Assembly (NCBI GenBank): GCA_050309435.1
Contig: JBNRMJ010000029.1
Coordinates: 1 to 42,491 of the forward strand
Source of the DNA: CAYXVJ01 sp050309435
GTDB taxonomy: Bacteria; Bacillota; Clostridia; Saccharofermentanales; Fastidiosipilaceae
Direction of reading: 5' to 3'
DNA length: 42,491 nucleotides
Shown here piece by piece: positions 42,181-42,491 of the stretch (the stretch's first letter is position 1; every line of letters begins with the position of its first letter). A program made the position numbers and the translations under genes. The notes under the pieces were generated by a model. The model worked only from the letters and a program-made list of their open reading frames with translations. It was not told the DNA's origin and ran no database searches.

Positions 42181-42491
42181 GCCGAGTGAGCCGTGGAATT
42201 TAGTCTTACGCAAGTTCCGTCCATGCAATCCCGAGACGTGCCAAGGCCTTCCACCAGGAGACTGCGGGCGGGCCTGCTGTTGCCTGGAAGATTTGGCCAA
42301 GGCGGCTTGTAACGTGCGGCTCCTGCGGCCTTCCGAGGTGATATTTGCCAGCCGGACCATCCAAATCCTGGCCCCGCCTGTCCTGTCTTTGGGTCCAGAC
42401 GGCGCAGCGGGCAAGCGGTATCCGAAGCAACTGCTCGGAGCAAACGTGCATCGATTGACTTGTGGCCGTCCGAGAAACGCTCTATACTCAA
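42181..42491. other. GC-rich stretch at the right edge, no gene assigned
   Basis: Base composition rises sharply compared with 41008-41997. Three overlapping minus-strand open frames exist, but none has a ribosome binding site, a recognised domain or a credible protein composition; they are rich in Pro, Arg, Trp and Ser as expected of random GC-rich frames. The segment may be part of a second mobile element or of a structured RNA continuing beyond the window. It directly follows the IS3 remnant. Confidence 0.4.

Noticed and set aside
42162..42491. 109-codon minus-strand frame open to the right edge
   Set aside because: No ribosome binding site or domain, and other frames in the same GC-rich stretch are equally open.

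Overview
The window looks like chromosome from a Gram-positive anaerobe of the Bacillota, most likely a member of Clostridia. The signs are purine-rich Shine-Dalgarno sites (AGGAGG-type) before nearly every gene, the dnaX-ybaB-recR cluster, a diadenylate cyclase-glmM cell-wall cluster, typical Firmicute LacI, Crp and MarR regulators, and intermediate base composition. Genus cannot be fixed from the sequence alone.

Layout. 1-2.8 kb: start of a gene leaving the left edge, a MATE exporter, and an uncharacterised Cys-rich protein, all on the minus strand. 3.1-9.0 kb: a complete oligopeptide ABC importer operon (binding lipoprotein, two permeases, two ATPases) behind a good promoter, with a hairpin after the binding-protein gene. 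It runs tail to tail into a SagB-type nitroreductase gene. 9.9-14.3 kb: a translationally coupled nuclease/ATPase pair of the SbcD/SbcC (YhaO/YhaN) type. 14.4-18.5 kb: a Gfo/Idh/MocA oxidoreductase, a second MATE exporter, an anchored protein of unknown function and a Dps-like ferritin. 18.6-18.9 kb: tRNA-Ser(UGA) followed by three tandem terminator hairpins. 19.2-24.3 kb: an Eis-like acetyltransferase, then an oxidoreductase, SGNH hydrolase, LacI regulator and HAD phosphatase. 24.3-25.8 kb: a short-chain dehydrogenase and a purine-type phosphoribosyltransferase on the minus strand. 26.1-27.2 kb: an Mbeg1/DUF2974-type alpha/beta hydrolase gene broken by one amber codon. 27.2-27.6 kb: a tandem array of about 95-bp hairpin-forming repeats. 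27.6-33.1 kb, minus strand: cardiolipin synthase, a MarR regulator with an AT-hook-like tail, then recR, ybaB and dnaX. 33.4-39.3 kb, plus strand: a Crp/Fnr-like regulator, a diadenylate cyclase fused to a YbbR-like domain, glmM, an N-acetylmuramoyl-L-alanine amidase and a PfkB sugar-phosphate kinase, closed by a bidirectional terminator against enolase. 41.0-42.5 kb: an accessory end with two AT-rich small genes (one frameshifted), an IS3-family transposase remnant and a GC-rich stretch with no recognisable gene.

Functional reading. Most of the window is housekeeping: peptide uptake, DNA repair and replication, envelope lipid and peptidoglycan synthesis, and glycolysis. The cyclase-YbbR-glmM-amidase run joins c-di-AMP signalling to cell-wall precursor synthesis and turnover, and it appears to be co-transcribed with a Crp-like regulator. 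I saw no defence system, CRISPR array, prophage or secondary-metabolite cluster. The strongest unusual observations are the cyclase-YbbR fusion, the two unrelated tandem hairpin arrays in intergenic spaces, the MarR protein with an AT-hook-like tail, and the amber-interrupted hydrolase.
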